Assembly: GCA_964526435.1 (NCBI GenBank)
Contig: CAZGIC010000066.1
Span: forward strand, 1 to 12,912
Source of the DNA: Gallispira sp964526435
GTDB lineage: Bacteria; Bacillota; Clostridia; Lachnospirales; CAG-274
Reading direction: 5' to 3'
Length of the DNA: 12,912 nucleotides
Every line of letters starts with the position of its first letter. The first letter of the stretch is position 1. Shown in pieces: positions 1 through 7,111 of the stretch. Below the pieces are notes generated by a model that was not told the DNA's origin, ran no database searches, and was given only the letters and a program-made list of their open reading frames with translations. The position numbers and the translations under genes are program-made.

Positions 1-158
1 CACTTGAGGATGGAAGTACATTCTTTGGAAGTGAGGTTGTAAATGATTTAGATGAGTTTAAGAAGCAGAGTAAGGCGATTATCGCAAATCGGTATGATAG
101 CTGTCTTGATGATGTGAAAGATAAGGTTTATACGAGAGATTTATTTGGTAGGGATTGA
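1..158 (+). CDS. ugd: UDP-glucose 6-dehydrogenase, C-terminal fragment (nucleotide-sugar dehydrogenase)
   Basis: This is the 3' end of a gene that begins before the window. It reads from base 3 to the TGA at 156-158, giving about 51 residues. The visible part contains an 'IIANRYDSCLDD' stretch and ends 'KVYTRDLFGRD'. That pattern is typical of the UDP-binding C-terminal domain of Firmicute UDP-glucose 6-dehydrogenases, where the 'NR..' and 'YTRDLFGRD' ends are conserved. The family oxidises UDP-glucose to UDP-glucuronate in the cytoplasm using NAD+, supplying uronic acid for polysaccharides. Only 2 nt separate its stop from the next ATG, so it is probably co-transcribed with the glycosyltransferases that follow. 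The NAD-binding and catalytic parts are out of view. A related UDP-N-acetylhexosamine or GDP-mannose dehydrogenase cannot be fully excluded. Confidence 0.82.
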   Translation, partial: LEDGSTFFGSEVVNDLDEFKKQSKAIIANRYDSCLDDVKDKVYTRDLFGRD

Positions 159-160
159 TT

Positions 161-1357
161 ATGAAAAAAACAACTGGTCTGGTCAAGAAAAACTTAAGAA
201 TTGCTATGCTGGGACACAAACGTATTCCATCTCGAGAAGGTGGGGTTGAAATTGTTGTTGAAGAATTGAGTTGTAGAATGGTAAAGGCAGGACACAGCGT
301 TACATGCTATAATCGTTCCGGTCATCACATAAACGGTAAAGAGTTTGATACAGAAGATATAAAAAAATATAAAGGCATCAGATTGAAAAATGTTATTACA
401 TTAAATATTAAAGGAATTGCTGCGGTAACCTCAAGTTTGTTTGCTTGTTTAGCTGCGGCGTTTGGGCAATATGATGTTGTACATGTTCATGCTGAAGGGC
501 CAGCAGCTTTTTGTTGGATTCCAAGATTAATGGGTAAAAGAGTTATAGTTACTGTACATGGACTAGACTGGCAGCGTGAAAAATGGCAAGGGGGCTTTGG
601 CTCTAAGTATATTCACTTTGGCGAAAAAATGGCTGTAAAATGGGCAAACGAAATTATTGTTTTAAGCAGAGGTGTTAAGAAATATTTTAAAGAACACTAT
701 GGAAGAAATACTGTATATATACCAAATGGCATAATTAAACATGAAACGATAAAGCCGCAAATCATTAAAGATAAGTTTGGGTTAGAAAAAGATTCATATA
801 TTCTGTATCTTGGACGAATTGTTCCGGAAAAAGGTGAACATTATCTTATTAATGCATTTAAAGATATATTAACAGATAAAAAACTAGTGATTGCCGGAGG
901 AGCATCTGATACTGATGAATATATGGAAATGTTGAAAAAAATGGCTGCAGGTGATGACAGGGTTATTTTTACAGGATTTGTTCAGGGACAATTGTTAGAT
1001 GAACTTTATAGCAATGCTTATTTATATGTGCTGCCAAGCGATTTAGAGGGAATGCCACTTAGTTTGCTTGAAGCAATGAGTTATGGTAATTGTTGTTTGA
1101 CCTCAGATATTGCAGAATGTGCAGAAGTTGTGGAGGATAAAGCAATAACTTTTCGCAAAAGGAATATAGAAGATTTGCGTGAAAAGCTGCAATTCTTATG
1201 TGAACATCCTGATGAAGTGAAAAAATATAAAGCTGGTGCAGATGTTTTTATCTGTGAAAAATATAGTTGGGATGATATAGTTGAAAAGACGCTAGAATTA
1301 TACTATAGCGAGGCCGGTGAAGAAAAAAATGAAAAACGAGAATTATGGAGCAATTGA
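161..1357 (+). CDS. GT4-type (GT-B fold) glycosyltransferase
   Basis: This 398-residue cytoplasmic glycosyltransferase probably adds one sugar to a lipid-linked repeat unit. The N-terminal domain starts with a beta strand and glycine-rich loop near residues 12-29 (LRIAMLGHKRIPSREGGVE). It has a 'VHVHAEGP' strand near 107-114 and 'TVHGLDWQREKW' near 131-142, a pattern seen in the GT4 subgroup with an N-terminal DUF1972-like or glyco_transf_4 domain. The C-terminal nucleotide-sugar-binding domain has 'LGRIVPEKG' (R219, K224) and the E-x7-E motif at E296 and E304 in 'SDLEGMPLSLLEAM'. An in-frame TTG at 155 could also start it, but the ATG at 161 is better spaced from a weak AGGGA at about 150-154. 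Donor and acceptor cannot be read from the sequence. Confidence 0.9.
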   Translation: MKKTTGLVKKNLRIAMLGHKRIPSREGGVEIVVEELSCRMVKAGHSVTCYNRSGHHINGKEFDTEDIKKYKGIRLKNVITLNIKGIAAVTSSLFACLAAAFGQYDVVHVHAEGPAAFCWIPRLMGKRVIVTVHGLDWQREKWQGGFGSKYIHFGEKMAVKWANEIIVLSRGVKKYFKEHYGRNTVYIPNGIIKHETIKPQIIKDKFGLEKDSYILYLGRIVPEKGEHYLINAFKDILTDKKLVIAGGASDTDEYMEMLKKMAAGDDRVIFTGFVQGQLLDELYSNAYLYVLPSDLEGMPLSLLEAMSYGNCCLTSDIAECAEVVEDKAITFRKRNIEDLREKLQFLCEHPDEVKKYKAGADVFICEKYSWDDIVEKTLELYYSEAGEEKNEKRELWSN

Positions 1358-1581
1358 GGATTGTTTGAAACTGCATTATTTAATTATTCGGTGGTATAAG
1401 TATGGAAATTTACCTGTTTCATATGGTTTTGTTCCGTGTAATTGAATGTTTGAGATTGAATACTATTTTGGGACATAGCTGGACTCAATATCTTATAACT
1501 GTTGTATTGGTTTTGACGTCAACAGTTGAATTTTTGGTTGTTATGAAAAAGCGATTAATTATTAAAGGGGAATTGGAATAA
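1358..1581 (+). pseudogene. 3' remnant of an acyltransferase-3 family (sugar O-acyltransferase) gene
   Basis: The gap between two glycosyltransferases is not empty. The frame from 1384 to the TAA at 1579-1581 encodes about 65 residues: an 'FGGISMEIYLFHM' segment, then 'VLFRVIECL', then a hydrophobic helix ('YLITVVLVLTSTVEFLVVM') and a short basic tail. This closely resembles the last two transmembrane helices of integral-membrane acyltransferase-3 proteins, where 'G..SMEIYL.HM..FR' is a familiar C-terminal pattern. Resemblance seems to continue upstream if one T is restored near 1385-1389, because frame 2 then reads 'LFNY' into 'FGGIS'. About 300 residues of the usual N-terminal part, including the catalytic His region, are absent. 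The TAA overlaps the next gene's ATG (TAATG), as expected for an old operon member. I infer a deleted, frameshifted gene. An internal ATG at 1402 has no good ribosome binding site. Confidence 0.7.
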
Positions 1582-2828
1582 TGAGAATATTGTTAGTTAA
1601 TTACAGGTATTTTATTTCCGGAGGACCGGAAAAATATATGTTTAATATAAAGAAAATGCTGGAGAATAATGGACATGAGGTAATTCCGTTCTCTATACAC
1701 TCAAACAAAAATGTAGATACAGAGTATTCTAAATATTTTGTGGAGCCTATCGGTGGCAGGGATGCTACATATTTTAATGAAGTAAAGAAAACGCCAAAGT
1801 CAATTTGGCAGATGTTGACAAGAAGCATATATTCAATAGAGGTTGAAAAAGCCATTAAAAAAGAGATAAAAGATGTAAAACCAGATTTGGTTTATATTAT
1901 ACATTTTGTAAATAAATTGTCGCCTAGCGTAATTACTGGAGCTAAGAAAATGGGTGTTCCGGTTATTTTACGCCTTTCAGATTATTTTTTGCTTTGTCCT
2001 CGTTTTGATTTCATGTATCAGAAGAAAATTTGTGAGGATTGCTTAACTAAGGGGTATCGAAGCTGTATAAAGAAAAGATGCGTTAAAGGATCACTCTTTG
2101 CTTCAGTTATACGTGTTTTTTCTATGAAATTTCATAATTTTATAAATGTGTACCGAGGTGTGGATGCTTTTATAACACCGTCAGAATTTCTAAAGAAGAA
2201 GTTGGTGGCAAATGGGTTTGATGAGAAAAAATTTACTTGTATACCAACTTTTACGGCCAGCAAGTCAGAAGTCGGAAAACCTCAGGTAGGTTCCTATGGA
2301 TTGTATTTTGGACGAATCACGGAGGAAAAGGGAGTAGAAACTGCTATCAAAGCATATGAAAAACTCCCCGGTTATGAACTCAAGATTATGGGAGATGACA
2401 CTACTGAGGAAGCTAAGAAACTCAAAGCATATGTGGAGCAACGTAAAATAAAGAATGTTGAATTTCTCGGTTTTAAGAGTGGGGTTGAATTAGAGAAGGT
2501 CATTAAGGGGGCAAGGTTTACACTGATACCATCTATTTGGTATGACAATCTTCCAAATACAGCGTTAGAGTCTTTCCAGTATTCAAAGCCTGTAATTGCA
2601 AGTAATATCGGTAGTTTGCCAGAATTGGTTGTGGATGGAGTGAATGGCTTTTTGTTTGAGGCTGGGAACGATAAGATGTTGGTTGAAGCAATTAAGAAAT
2701 TTGATGCTGATGAGAGTGTTGTAAACATGGGAGCGGAAAGTAGAAAACGTTTGGAGACACGATTTGCCCCACAGACTCATTATGATGCTTTGATGAAAGT
2801 ATTCGACAAGGTGGGTAAAAAGAAATGA
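1581..2828 (+). CDS. GT4-type glycosyltransferase with a cysteine-rich insert
   Basis: This 415-residue GT-B enzyme begins with 'MRILLVNYRYFISGGPEKYM', the usual GT4 N-terminal strand and glycine loop. Residues 131-170 carry 'RLSDYFLLCP' followed by a cysteine-rich stretch (C139, C151, C154, C162, C167). The layout resembles a recognised GT4 subgroup with a small, possibly metal-binding, cysteine motif after the first domain's core. The C-terminal domain has 'YFGRITEEKG' near 242-251 and 'SIWYDNLPNTALESF' near 318-332. The E-x7-E motif here is D322-x7-E330, with Asp at the first position. The start ATG overlaps the TAA of the acyltransferase remnant, and AAGGGGA at about 1565-1571 acts as ribosome binding site. 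The end overlaps the next gene by ATGA, which suggests translational coupling. It likely transfers one sugar of the repeat unit; which sugar is unknown. Confidence 0.9.
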   Translation: MRILLVNYRYFISGGPEKYMFNIKKMLENNGHEVIPFSIHSNKNVDTEYSKYFVEPIGGRDATYFNEVKKTPKSIWQMLTRSIYSIEVEKAIKKEIKDVKPDLVYIIHFVNKLSPSVITGAKKMGVPVILRLSDYFLLCPRFDFMYQKKICEDCLTKGYRSCIKKRCVKGSLFASVIRVFSMKFHNFINVYRGVDAFITPSEFLKKKLVANGFDEKKFTCIPTFTASKSEVGKPQVGSYGLYFGRITEEKGVETAIKAYEKLPGYELKIMGDDTTEEAKKLKAYVEQRKIKNVEFLGFKSGVELEKVIKGARFTLIPSIWYDNLPNTALESFQYSKPVIASNIGSLPELVVDGVNGFLFEAGNDKMLVEAIKKFDADESVVNMGAESRKRLETRFAPQTHYDALMKVFDKVGKKK

Positions 2829-3841
2829 AAAATGTATTATTAGTCGACTTTAATGCCTCTGAGGATTGGCAGTTTTATTATGCACTAAACAAATCAGACA
2901 ACGGAAATTGGGAGTTATTGAGATGCGTCAGTAATCAACATCATGGGAATAATTTGTGTGAGTTAATTCGTTACATAAAATATTTCATTATTCCATTTAA
3001 AATATTTATTAAAAGAAAGAGGTACGATCAAGTCCTTGCATGGCAACAGTTTTACGGATTGATTTTGGCGTTTTACTGTGCATTATTTCGAGTAAAGAAG
3101 GCACCAGCTATAACAGTAATGACATTTATCTATAAACCTAAGAAGATTCCTGTTATTGGATGGGTTTACGATAAATTTATCAGATATATTGTGAAATCCG
3201 GATATGTCACAAAATACATCGTATTTTCAGAAAATGAATGTTCCTATTATTCAAATTTACTAGGTATAAGACGAGAGAATATTATTGCTATAAAGCTTGG
3301 AATCGAAGATGTAAGAGCATGTTATGATTGTAACCCATTCAGTAAATATTATTTCTTGTCTGCGGGAAGAAGTAATCGGGATTATAACTTTTTATTTGAA
3401 GTGTGGCAGACTATAGAAAATTATAACGGAAAGTATTATATCGAAGTTATCTCTGAAAAATTGCATAATCATACAACTGAAAATATAACAGTTTTAAACA
3501 ACTGTCATGGTAAAGCTTATATGCGGAAACTGGGGAAATGTTACGCCGTTATTCTACCGCTAGACGATGAAAATATTTCATCTGGGCAGTTGGTTGTTTT
3601 GCAGGCAATGATGATGGGAAAACCTGTAATAGCAACAAAGAATAATTCGATCACTGATTATATCATCAATGGATACAATGGTTATGTGATAGAAAAAAAT
3701 AAAGAATCTTTATTAGAAGCAATTGAAAATATAGAAAAAGAAGAACATTACCAAAGGCTTTCTAAGAATGCCAGAGAATATTTTGAAAAAGAATTCAGCC
3801 TGTATTCCATGGGGTTACAGGTTGGAAAGATAATAGGATAA
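2825..3841 (+). CDS. GT-B glycosyltransferase with a degenerate E-x7-E motif
   Basis: This 338-residue protein is shorter than its two GT4 neighbours. The N-terminal half has no strong family signature but holds a hydrophobic or amphipathic stretch near residues 49-64 and another near 76-90. These could place the enzyme at the membrane next to its lipid-linked acceptor. The C-terminal half is recognisably a GT-B donor domain: 'FLSAGRSNRDYNFL' near 177-190, 'LPLDDENISSGQLVVLQAMMMGKPVIAT' near 244-271 and 'INGYNGYVIE' after it. At the place of the usual two glutamates there are S252 and Q260, so the classical E-x7-E pair is absent. An 'SGQ..LLQAM' form occurs in some GT families, so this need not mean inactivity. 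The ATGA overlap with the preceding gene points to coupled expression. Confidence 0.82.
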   Translation: MKNVLLVDFNASEDWQFYYALNKSDNGNWELLRCVSNQHHGNNLCELIRYIKYFIIPFKIFIKRKRYDQVLAWQQFYGLILAFYCALFRVKKAPAITVMTFIYKPKKIPVIGWVYDKFIRYIVKSGYVTKYIVFSENECSYYSNLLGIRRENIIAIKLGIEDVRACYDCNPFSKYYFLSAGRSNRDYNFLFEVWQTIENYNGKYYIEVISEKLHNHTTENITVLNNCHGKAYMRKLGKCYAVILPLDDENISSGQLVVLQAMMMGKPVIATKNNSITDYIINGYNGYVIEKNKESLLEAIENIEKEEHYQRLSKNAREYFEKEFSLYSMGLQVGKIIG

Positions 3842-3867
3842 ATTAAGATTTATAGGAGAATAGTACT

Positions 3868-5058
3868 ATGGCTAAGAAAAATAGCGGCGAGAAAAAACTG
3901 AATGGAACGGTTATTGTAACATATCGGTGCAATGCCCGCTGCTCGATGTGTAACCGATATAAGGCTCCGTCTAAGCCGGAGGAGGAAATTAGTATTGAAA
4001 CAATAAAGAAGCTGCCTAAAATGTATTTTACAAACATTACAGGTGGCGAGCCTTTTATTCGTACTGATTTAAAGGAAATTGTAAGGGAACTTTATAAGAA
4101 AAGTGACCGTATTGTTATTTCAACTAATGGATTTTTTACTGATCGTATTGTTGATTTATGCAAAGAATTTCCTCAGATAGGTATCCGTATTTCTATTGAA
4201 GGTCTGGAACAGACAAACAATGAGATAAGAGGACTTCAGGACGGATATCAAAAGGGGTATGGTACCCTTAAGAAGCTTGTTGAAATGGGAATGAAGGATG
4301 TTGGATTCGGTATGACTGTTCAGGACAAGAATGCTCCTGATTTAGTACCGCTTTATAAGATTTCCGATGAAATGGGCATGGAGTTTGCTACGGCGAGCTT
4401 GCATAACAGCTTCTATTTTGTTGAAGCTAAGAACATTATTCATGACAGACAGATGGTAGCAAAGAATTTTGAAAATCTGGTAAATGAACTGTTGAGGAGC
4501 AACAGCCCTAAAAAGTGGTTCAGGGCTTACTTTAATCATGGACTTATTAATTATATTTACGGACAGAAGAGACTTTTGCCTTGTGATATGAGTTTTGATA
4601 CTTTCTTTATTGATCCATATGGTGATGTTATGCCATGTAATGGTACGAAAGATAAAGAAGTAATGGGTAATCTTAATACGCAGACATGGGATGAGTTGTG
4701 GAATAGTCCTGAGGCAGAACAGGTGAGGAAAAAGGTGCGTTGTTGTGACAGAGATTGCTGGATGATTGGTAGCGTAAGTCCTGCAATGCATAAATATATC
4801 TGGAAGCCGGCGACTTGGGTACTGGTACATAAATTCAAAGCATTGTTCAGTAAATATCCGTATTCCATGTATGAATTGAAGATTTGCCGGGATTACCGGG
4901 ACGGAAAAGTTACAAAGGAACAGTTGGATAAATGCAGTACTTGTGATTTTAATGCTGTAGTTAATGATGGTCTGAGCGAAGCAAGTAAGGAACAGCTTAA
5001 AGGCAGGACCGGGGAAGAGATTGTGGATGCAGATATTGCTGCACAGATGAAGAAGTAA
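3868..5058 (+). CDS. Radical SAM enzyme with SPASM-type C-terminal cysteine domain
   Basis: This 396-residue protein has the radical SAM cluster motif C21-x3-C25-x2-C28 ('CNARCSMC'), the SAM-binding 'GGEPF' at 59-63 and 'ISTNG' at 84-88. The C-terminal region has further cysteines: C239 ('LPCD'), C257 ('PYGDVMPCNG'), C292/C293/C297, C340 and C356-x2-C359, with 'GNLNTQTWDELWNSPEAEQVR' between them. That layout is typical of SPASM or twitch domains, which hold auxiliary iron-sulfur clusters. The family generates a 5'-deoxyadenosyl radical to modify peptides, sugars or other substrates. No precursor peptide gene is visible, and the gene lies inside a polysaccharide operon, so I infer a sugar or glycan target; the substrate is unknown. 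AGGAG at 3854-3858 is well placed for the start. Base composition is richer in G+C than the polymerase and flippase genes. Confidence 0.88.
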   Translation: MAKKNSGEKKLNGTVIVTYRCNARCSMCNRYKAPSKPEEEISIETIKKLPKMYFTNITGGEPFIRTDLKEIVRELYKKSDRIVISTNGFFTDRIVDLCKEFPQIGIRISIEGLEQTNNEIRGLQDGYQKGYGTLKKLVEMGMKDVGFGMTVQDKNAPDLVPLYKISDEMGMEFATASLHNSFYFVEAKNIIHDRQMVAKNFENLVNELLRSNSPKKWFRAYFNHGLINYIYGQKRLLPCDMSFDTFFIDPYGDVMPCNGTKDKEVMGNLNTQTWDELWNSPEAEQVRKKVRCCDRDCWMIGSVSPAMHKYIWKPATWVLVHKFKALFSKYPYSMYELKICRDYRDGKVTKEQLDKCSTCDFNAVVNDGLSEASKEQLKGRTGEEIVDADIAAQMKK

Positions 5059-5072
5059 ATCGAGGTAAGGGT

Positions 5073-6212
5073 ATGAAGACAATTGCATTTTTTGTGCCTC
5101 AGTATCATCAAATACCGCTGAATGATAAATATTGGGGAAAGGGTTTTACAGAATGGGTTAATGTAAGGAATGCAAAACCACTATTTGAAGGGCACGTTCA
5201 ACCAAAAGTACCGCTGAACAATAATTATTATAATCTGCTTGATAGAGAAACAAAAATATGGCAGATGGAACTTGCGAAGAAATATGGTATCTATGGTTTT
5301 TGTTACTACCATTATTGGTTTAATGGGAAGATGCTTCTTGAAAAGCCATGTGAGCAAATTCTTGAAGACAAAGAAATTGATTTGCCGTTTTGTTTTTGTT
5401 GGGCTAATGAAGCATGGTCCATGGAATGGACAGGAAAGAAAACAGTTATAATGCCACAATTTTACGGAGATAAAAAAGAATGGAAGGAACATTGGGATTA
5501 TTTACTTCCGTTCTTAAAGGATGATAGATATATAAAAGAAGAAGGAAAGCCATTGATTGTTATTTATAGGCCAGAGTCTATCCCTTGTCTGACGGAAATG
5601 CTTAGGTATTGGAGAAAACTTGCAGAAAAAGAAGGTTTTAAAGGTCTTTATTTTGCAAGCCAGAGTGCTGAGTTTAATCTAAATAAGTCTATGGATCACA
5701 GTGAAATTGATTTTGAGATTGAATACGAGCCACAGACCTCAAGGAAGAGTATGGCGAACAAAAGATTAGACGGAATAAAAGAGATCCGGCGTAAATTCAT
5801 GAGGTTCTGCGAGAGAAAATTTGGATGGGACTTACGTAGATATGGACAAAGTACATTTAATAAGGTAGCTGGTTTGTCAAGACCGGACTATGATGCTACA
5901 TGGGAAAATATTTTAACTAGAAAACCTGGAAGTAAAAAATCTGTTCCATGTGCGTTTGTAAATTGGGACAATAGTCCTCGTTATCATGAACGTGGACAAG
6001 TGTATATTGGAGCAACTCCAGAAAAGTTTGAAGGCTATTACTCGCGTTTAATTAAACGGACGAAGGAAGAATACCATAAGGACTTTATGTTTCTTTTCGC
6101 TTGGAATGAGTGGGGAGAAGGAGGATATCTGGAACCAGATGAAGAGAATGGATATGGGTATTTGGAAGCGGTAAGAAATGCTTTAGTAACAAATAATGAA
6201 TTTCCAAATTAA
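5073..6212 (+). CDS. WbsX-type GH99-like domain protein
   Basis: This 379-residue protein matches the WbsX family (Glyco_tran_WbsX, a glycoside hydrolase family 99-like TIM barrel) along its whole length. Diagnostic segments are 'FFVPQYHQIPLND' with 'WGKGFTEW' near 6-28, 'YGIYGFCYYHYWFNGKMLLEKP' near 71-92, 'FCWANEAWSMEWTG' near 108-121 and 'AWNEWGEGGYLEPD' near 343-356. Members are often encoded in O-antigen, capsule and S-layer glycan clusters. They have been labelled glycosyltransferases, but the fold resembles endo-acting hydrolases, so the true reaction is not settled. No signal peptide is visible, so it would act in the cytoplasm, perhaps on the lipid-linked unit. It starts 14 nt after the radical SAM gene, with GAGG at about 5062-5065 and AAGG at 5067-5070. 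Confidence 0.9.
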   Translation: MKTIAFFVPQYHQIPLNDKYWGKGFTEWVNVRNAKPLFEGHVQPKVPLNNNYYNLLDRETKIWQMELAKKYGIYGFCYYHYWFNGKMLLEKPCEQILEDKEIDLPFCFCWANEAWSMEWTGKKTVIMPQFYGDKKEWKEHWDYLLPFLKDDRYIKEEGKPLIVIYRPESIPCLTEMLRYWRKLAEKEGFKGLYFASQSAEFNLNKSMDHSEIDFEIEYEPQTSRKSMANKRLDGIKEIRRKFMRFCERKFGWDLRRYGQSTFNKVAGLSRPDYDATWENILTRKPGSKKSVPCAFVNWDNSPRYHERGQVYIGATPEKFEGYYSRLIKRTKEEYHKDFMFLFAWNEWGEGGYLEPDEENGYGYLEAVRNALVTNNEFPN

Positions 6213-6215
6213 CAT

Positions 6216-6222
6216 AGGGAGG
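6216..6222 (+). promoter_or_regulatory. Ribosome binding site fixing the GT2 start
   Basis: AGGGAGG lies 9 nt before the ATG at 6232. An in-frame ATG at 6196 sits inside the end of the WbsX gene and has no comparable site, so the 6232 start is preferred. It also places the GT2 core strand at the expected distance from the N-terminus. Confidence 0.8.
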
Positions 6223-6231
6223 AAGGAAAGT

Positions 6232-7092
6232 ATGCAGGACGCGTTAGTATCTGTGGTAATACCAACTTATAATAGAAAAGATACCATTCTTCGTTGTCTT
6301 GAAACGGTGTTGTTGCAGACATATAAAAATATAGAGGTTATTGTTGTGGATGATGGATCTACAGATGAGACCTATAAATTGTTTGAAAACTATCCAGATA
6401 AAAGAGTCAGATATGTTAGATATAGCCCAAATCGTGGAGCCTGCTATGCTAGAAATTATGGAGCCACAATGTCAAAGGGAGAATATATTGCGTTTCAAGA
6501 TAGTGATGATGAGTGGGTTTTCGAAAAGATTGAACGGCAAATTTATTTTTTGAAAGAAACAAAAGCTGATTTTGTGTTTTGTGGAATGAATCGTATCAAT
6601 CCATTTACTAAAGAAAAGTATTATTATCCAGAATCGACTTTTGAATCTGATAAAGATGTATTGAAACAATTATTGACAAATAATGTTATAAGTACACAAA
6701 CGATATTAATAAAAAAATCATTAATGGATAACATAAAATTTGATATTACTTTTAAAAGGTATCAAGATTGGGATTTTTCACTTCAGGCAGCTATTTTGGG
6801 GGCAAATATTAAATATTTGAAAGAAGCTCTGGTAAACTCTACAATTCAAGCTAATAGTATATCTGCAACAGTTAAGGAAGGAAATGCATACGAATATTTA
6901 TTTCAAAAATATAAAGATGAGTATAAGAAGTATCCGAAAGCAATGGCTTCTATTTACTCCAAAATGGCACATAGCTTTAGACAAAGTGATAGATCAAAGA
7001 CTATAATATATTTTCAAAGTAGTTTAAAATATAAGTTCGATTTAAAATTAGGTATTAAGTATATTTTATATTGTATGCATTTATGGAATTGA
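6232..7092 (+). CDS. GT2 family (GT-A fold) glycosyltransferase
   Basis: This 286-residue enzyme opens with 'LVSVVIPTYNR' and 'SVLLQTYKNIEVIVVDDGSTDET'-like elements (residues 5-47), the nucleotide-binding start of GT2 enzymes. 'NRGACYARNYGA' follows near 67-78. The metal-binding D-x-D equivalent is D90-S91-D92 in 'AFQDSDDEW', and a catalytic-base region 'YQDWDF' lies near 177-182. There is no membrane anchor, so it should use a nucleotide sugar in the cytoplasm and extend the lipid-linked repeat unit. It is the only GT-A enzyme among the four transferases here. The gene begins 20 nt after WbsX. Its C-terminal 90 residues are Lys/Tyr-rich and less conserved, probably acceptor-binding. Specificity cannot be predicted. 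Confidence 0.92.
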   Translation: MQDALVSVVIPTYNRKDTILRCLETVLLQTYKNIEVIVVDDGSTDETYKLFENYPDKRVRYVRYSPNRGACYARNYGATMSKGEYIAFQDSDDEWVFEKIERQIYFLKETKADFVFCGMNRINPFTKEKYYYPESTFESDKDVLKQLLTNNVISTQTILIKKSLMDNIKFDITFKRYQDWDFSLQAAILGANIKYLKEALVNSTIQANSISATVKEGNAYEYLFQKYKDEYKKYPKAMASIYSKMAHSFRQSDRSKTIIYFQSSLKYKFDLKLGIKYILYCMHLWN

Positions 7093-7111
7093 AACATCTA
7101 GGAGAAGTGGT

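Noticed and set aside
1329..1445. A 38-codon frame starting with an ATG that overlaps the end of the first glycosyltransferase gene.
   Set aside because: It has only a weak ribosome binding site, its second half is antagonistic to the better-supported acyltransferase frame, and it gives no recognisable product. A possible 5' trace of the lost acyltransferase is mentioned as an option only.
4342..5111. Long open frames on the - strand under the radical SAM gene, up to 248 codons.
   Set aside because: They are antisense to a gene with complete motifs, lack suitable ribosome binding sites and encode Cys/His/Ile-rich translations typical of shadows.
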